DNA of 8,918 bases, taken from an uncultured Phycisphaerae bacterium. Its GTDB lineage: Bacteria; Planctomycetota; Phycisphaerae; Phycisphaerales; SM1A02. The notes beneath the pieces were generated by a model. The model searched no databases, had not been told where the DNA came from, and saw nothing but the letters and a program-made list of their open reading frames with translations. Each line of letters opens with the position of its first letter. Positions within the stretch are counted from its first letter, which is position 1. A program made the translations under genes and the position numbers. This document shows positions 6,658-8,918 of the stretch, piece after piece. The stretch is from the NCBI GenBank assembly GCA_937899935.1, contig CALCOW010000158.1, forward strand, positions 1-8,918. Direction: 5' to 3'.

Positions 6658-7581
6658 CGTCCAGCCCCACTGCTCATGTCTCAGAGCTGGTGCACCAGCC
6701 AGTAATGGCTCAAGGCTCTGAGTAGAGTGTGTTTGCCAATAAAGATCTGGGCCACCGTTATCATCCAGCGCTGCTGCTAACGCTTTGCCGGTGTAAGTTC
6801 CCTCCAGCGATAAGCCACTACCAATCGCCAGAGCAACACTGCGCTTTGCCATCGCCGTAACATGACCATATCCGGCGCCCAGAAACCTATTGTCAATCTC
6901 AGGAATCACATACTCAATTTGAGCAAAACGGGATGTTTCTTTTGCAAGTTGCTCTACTTGCTGAAGTGTCAGCCATGCCTCTGGAACAACACGAACACCA
7001 ATCACACGGGTCTCCAGACCAGCGGCCCGAAAGCCCAGAGCCAAACCAACCGCCGTACCTGCGGTTCCCAGTGGCACATAACACTTCCTTGGCTCAGGAC
7101 ACAAGCCACGGCGAATCTGTTGAGCCAATTCAAGACCCGCTGCAACAAATCCCAAGACACCGATGACGCTGGATCCGCCTGCAGGTATGACGGTGGACTG
7201 GCCAGCCAAACGTCTTAGTTTCTTTGATGCCTCCGTGTGGTTCCTGGCCATTTCTAGTGAAGCGAGGGGTAAGGTCGCCCTCAGTACCTCGGCCGCATGC
7301 AGATCAAAGGGCCGACCAAAGACAACCGCTGTCACTGAACGGCCCAGACGAGCACCATGCACGGCTGTGGCCAAGATGTGGTGTGATCCAACGGCGCCCA
7401 TCGTGGCAACTGGACCTGGCCCTTGAGCGAGCAGGTACTCCAATTTTCGCACTTTGTTCCCTGCCACGAGCTGATGACAACAGCCATCATCTTTGATCCA
7501 AAGTCCAGCACGCAGTCTGGCAGCATCAAAGACTGGTGTTGGGAAGTATCCCAAATCAACCCGTTGTTTGATCCAATTCAA
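6640..7581 (-). CDS. PLP-dependent enzyme, D-cysteine desulfhydrase / ACC deaminase family (divergent)
   Basis: From the TTG at 7581 the product is 313 residues, close to the family length. It is a fold-type II PLP enzyme: the Schiff-base lysine is Lys43 in AGNKVRKLEYLLA; Ser66 sits in AVGSHHILATA; IPAGGSSVIGVLGFVAAGLELAQQ is at about 132-155; the phosphate loop LGTAGTAVGL is at 171-180; GAGYGH contains Tyr238; and LEGTYTGKAL contains Tyr263. YTGKA, where ACC deaminases have YEGK, points to D-cysteine desulfhydrase-like rather than ACC deaminase activity. However, the usual QSN substrate motif is GSH here and the C-terminal HTGG is replaced, so the substrate is uncertain. The open frame extends to a TTG at 7671, inside the upstream gene, but the homologous fold begins near 7581. 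An AGGAG overlapping the upstream stop codon suits a CTG at 7605 instead. It probably forms one transcript with the upstream DUF3471-like gene. Confidence 0.82.
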   Translation of the reverse strand: MNWIKQRVDLGYFPTPVFDAARLRAGLWIKDDGCCHQLVAGNKVRKLEYLLAQGPGPVATMGAVGSHHILATAVHGARLGRSVTAVVFGRPFDLHAAEVLRATLPLASLEMARNHTEASKKLRRLAGQSTVIPAGGSSVIGVLGFVAAGLELAQQIRRGLCPEPRKCYVPLGTAGTAVGLALGFRAAGLETRVIGVRVVPEAWLTLQQVEQLAKETSRFAQIEYVIPEIDNRFLGAGYGHVTAMAKRSVALAIGSGLSLEGTYTGKALAAALDDNGGPDLYWQTHSTQSLEPLLAGAPALRHEQWGWTSGVRT

Positions 7582-7612
7582 TAGAGGTTCCCATCTCCAC
7601 CCCAGTACGCCA

Positions 7613-7617
7613 CTCCT
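7613..7617 (-). promoter_or_regulatory. Shine-Dalgarno overlapping the upstream stop codon
   Basis: On the minus strand the stop codon of the DUF3471-like gene (TAG, 7618-7616) shares bases with AGGAG (7617-7613). Seven bases further on is an in-frame CTG (7605-7603) for the PLP-enzyme gene; the in-frame TTG is at 7581. No ATG or GTG in that frame lies nearby. The arrangement suggests translational coupling between the two genes and leaves open whether the rare CTG or the TTG is used. Confidence 0.45.
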
Positions 7618-8918
7618 ATGGTGTCGCTTGCTCTTCAACCGGTGGTGACAACTGAAAGATACCGTTCCCAATCTTGAGATTGGTTTTTACATCTTGCAAG
7701 CTCATGATCATGTCCCCTGCTTCAACTGTTTGCGTTGTCATTATGTGAGGAATTCTTAAACCTCGTATCTCTCGGTAGTCTTCCATTCGAACCGTCACTG
7801 GAAACTCCCCAATGCCTGATTGAATCGAGACGGTGTCCCACTTGAGAACATCGCCATTATTGGAATCAACATAGCATTCAACCGAAGGCGCCCCCTCATT
7901 TTCAAGCAAGATCAAAATAGCAGGCTGATCTTCTACTACGGCCCTTCGAATCACGGTGATCTTTTCAAAAAAGTCATGCCAGTTGCCCAGAAAGAAACCT
8001 GGATGACTTTGTTGGGCTTGTCGCAACATCCGGCCAGACATTTCTTTGAATTCCTCAAAACTCGAACGCTCTGACGCCGTATTCCCATCGACCGCCGATT
8101 CAATAGAGCCAAAGACCCCAAAATCGATATCAGTCCGAGCCCGATCAGTTCCCGCAAGCCATTGCTTGACGGCACCACTGACACCTGATTGCTTCAAATG
8201 GAGTGTCCATTGCATAGCAACGACACCATTGCGAGCTAAGTTCTCCCCTCGCTTCATAGTACCCCTCATTCGATCGAGCTCTGCCAGCGTTGGAAGCGCC
8301 TGGCTTTCAGTCGTTTTGGTGCGATCAAATTCTCTTGTCTCCCCATCCTGCTTCAGCAGCATCACCATTGAGTTTGGCGCCTCGCCTGACTTGAAAACGA
8401 CACCAATATCTTCCTTCACCCGAAAAGCCCTGCTCCCTGACGCATCTGGTGGGTTTAACTCATAGATCATCTGTCCAGGCACATCAACGGCAAGTCGTGC
8501 GTTCTGAATCAGGACCGTAAAAACAGTGCCTTCAACTTCGCCAGTTCCTTCATAGGTCCCCAGATAAGGCTCTAGTTGAGAAATTGGAATTTCTGGTAAC
8601 AAGGTCACGCCTTCTCTAGGCATATCGAATGCAAGGCCATTCTGGTGCATACGCAAAGCCACGACATCACCCTTGTCATTCTCATCGAATGTCACAAAGA
8701 TCTCTTGTGTAATGGAAAAGTAGCGGCGGCCTTGATCATCTGGCGCCTCCAATTCAAAATTCATCTGACCAGGCACATCGACGTACAACTTCCCTTCCAT
8801 CTCTGAGACGACAAAGTCGGCATTAACGTAAGGTCCAAAGTTAGCTTTGTAACTGCCCACATACGGCTCAAGTACCTCAGCCGGCTCTCCTATTTCCAGA
8901 GGTGCCCCCTCTTCATCT
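7616..8918 (-). CDS. Partial protein: two DUF3471-like repeats plus a C-terminal lipoprotein-sorting-like domain
   Basis: The frame stays open to the right edge, so the N-terminus is missing; an in-frame GTG at 8860 lies inside a repeat and is not the start. Of the 433 visible residues, 16-101 and 115-199 are two copies of a beta-rich repeat. Both copies carry LEPY[VL]G[ST]Y, [LA].VDVPGQM and a conserved F near 60. This resembles DUF3471, found after serine beta-lactamase-like domains and in related periplasmic enzymes. A variable region follows, and from about 230 onward there is a domain whose end (VTVRMEDYREIRGLRIPHIM, then ISL-type strands and IFQLSPP) resembles the C-terminal part of outer-membrane lipoprotein-sorting (LolA/LolB-like) proteins. 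The protein is probably exported, and the missing N-terminus may hold an enzyme such as a serine hydrolase or peptidase; both are inference. The final sense codons are followed at once by the ribosome site of the PLP-enzyme gene. Confidence 0.8.
   Translation of the reverse strand, partial: DEEGAPLEIGEPAEVLEPYVGSYKANFGPYVNADFVVSEMEGKLYVDVPGQMNFELEAPDDQGRRYFSITQEIFVTFDENDKGDVVALRMHQNGLAFDMPREGVTLLPEIPISQLEPYLGTYEGTGEVEGTVFTVLIQNARLAVDVPGQMIYELNPPDASGSRAFRVKEDIGVVFKSGEAPNSMVMLLKQDGETREFDRTKTTESQALPTLAELDRMRGTMKRGENLARNGVVAMQWTLHLKQSGVSGAVKQWLAGTDRARTDIDFGVFGSIESAVDGNTASERSSFEEFKEMSGRMLRQAQQSHPGFFLGNWHDFFEKITVIRRAVVEDQPAILILLENEGAPSVECYVDSNNGDVLKWDTVSIQSGIGEFPVTVRMEDYREIRGLRIPHIMTTQTVEAGDMIMSLQDVKTNLKIGNGIFQLSPPVEEQATP
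8321..8872 (-). repeat. Two tandem DUF3471-like protein repeats
   Basis: Copy A is encoded by 8872-8615 and copy B by 8575-8321, with a period of 99 residues and a 13-residue linker. Shared positions include LEPY, G.Y, VDVPGQM followed by an aromatic residue then EL, a P-D pair, a conserved F, and a Q-x-G near the end. The copies differ greatly in sequence elsewhere, so the duplication is old. Other copies may lie beyond the right edge. Confidence 0.7.

Noticed and set aside
7582..7671. Extending the PLP enzyme N-terminus to the TTG at 7671
   Set aside because: It would overlap the upstream gene by 56 bases, has no ribosome site, and adds a basic segment (HHRLKSKRHH) that is just another frame of the neighbour's coding end.
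8046..8465. A 139-codon plus-strand frame opposite the DUF3471-like gene
   Set aside because: Antisense to a gene with clear internal protein repeats; the composition looks like a shadow frame.
1..8918. A defence island, mobile element, CRISPR array or biosynthetic cluster
   Set aside because: No transposase, integrase, nuclease, toxin pair, short direct-repeat array or synthase is present; the recognised genes are ordinary metabolic, transport and surface functions.

Overview
The window most likely comes from a planctomycete, probably of the Phycisphaerae, from a moderate-GC genome. The best clue is the C-terminus of the first gene: two Cys-bounded dockerin/EF-hand-like repeats at the end of a long mosaic secreted protein, a layout common in Phycisphaerae. 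The lineage is an inference from this style and from the mix of housekeeping genes. No rRNA or other marker gene is present to confirm it.

Layout, left to right. Bases 2-2194 (+) hold the 3' part of a large exported protein: BACON/Ig-like repeats, a P/Homo-B domain, a cadherin-like Ig module, a GATase-like module and paired dockerin-like repeats. It ends at a strong intrinsic terminator. Next is ubiX (+), a flavin prenyltransferase. It runs tail-to-tail into a minus-strand pair, thpR (RNA 2',3'-cyclic phosphodiesterase) followed by an exported DUF1579 protein. Divergent from thpR is a class II-like histone-deacetylase-family amidohydrolase (+), then an ammonium transporter amt (+). amt overlaps, tail-to-tail, a minus-strand gene for a PLP-dependent enzyme of the D-cysteine desulfhydrase/ACC deaminase family. 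That gene sits directly downstream of, and may be translationally coupled to, a partial minus-strand gene encoding two DUF3471-like repeats and a C-terminal domain resembling outer-membrane-lipoprotein-sorting proteins.

The genes run in pairs of alternating strand (++, --, ++, --) and coding density is high; no gene-free stretch reaches 300 bases. I see no tRNA, rRNA, CRISPR array, transposase, integrase or phage gene. The genes do not form a recognisable common pathway: prenyl-FMN synthesis, RNA end processing, deacetylation, ammonium uptake and PLP chemistry look like an ordinary core-genome assortment.

I did not find a convincing undescribed system. The observations most worth a second look are the altered substrate-binding motif and unusual start of the PLP enzyme, the domain pairing in the last gene, the mosaic surface protein, and an inverted repeat in the amt leader.
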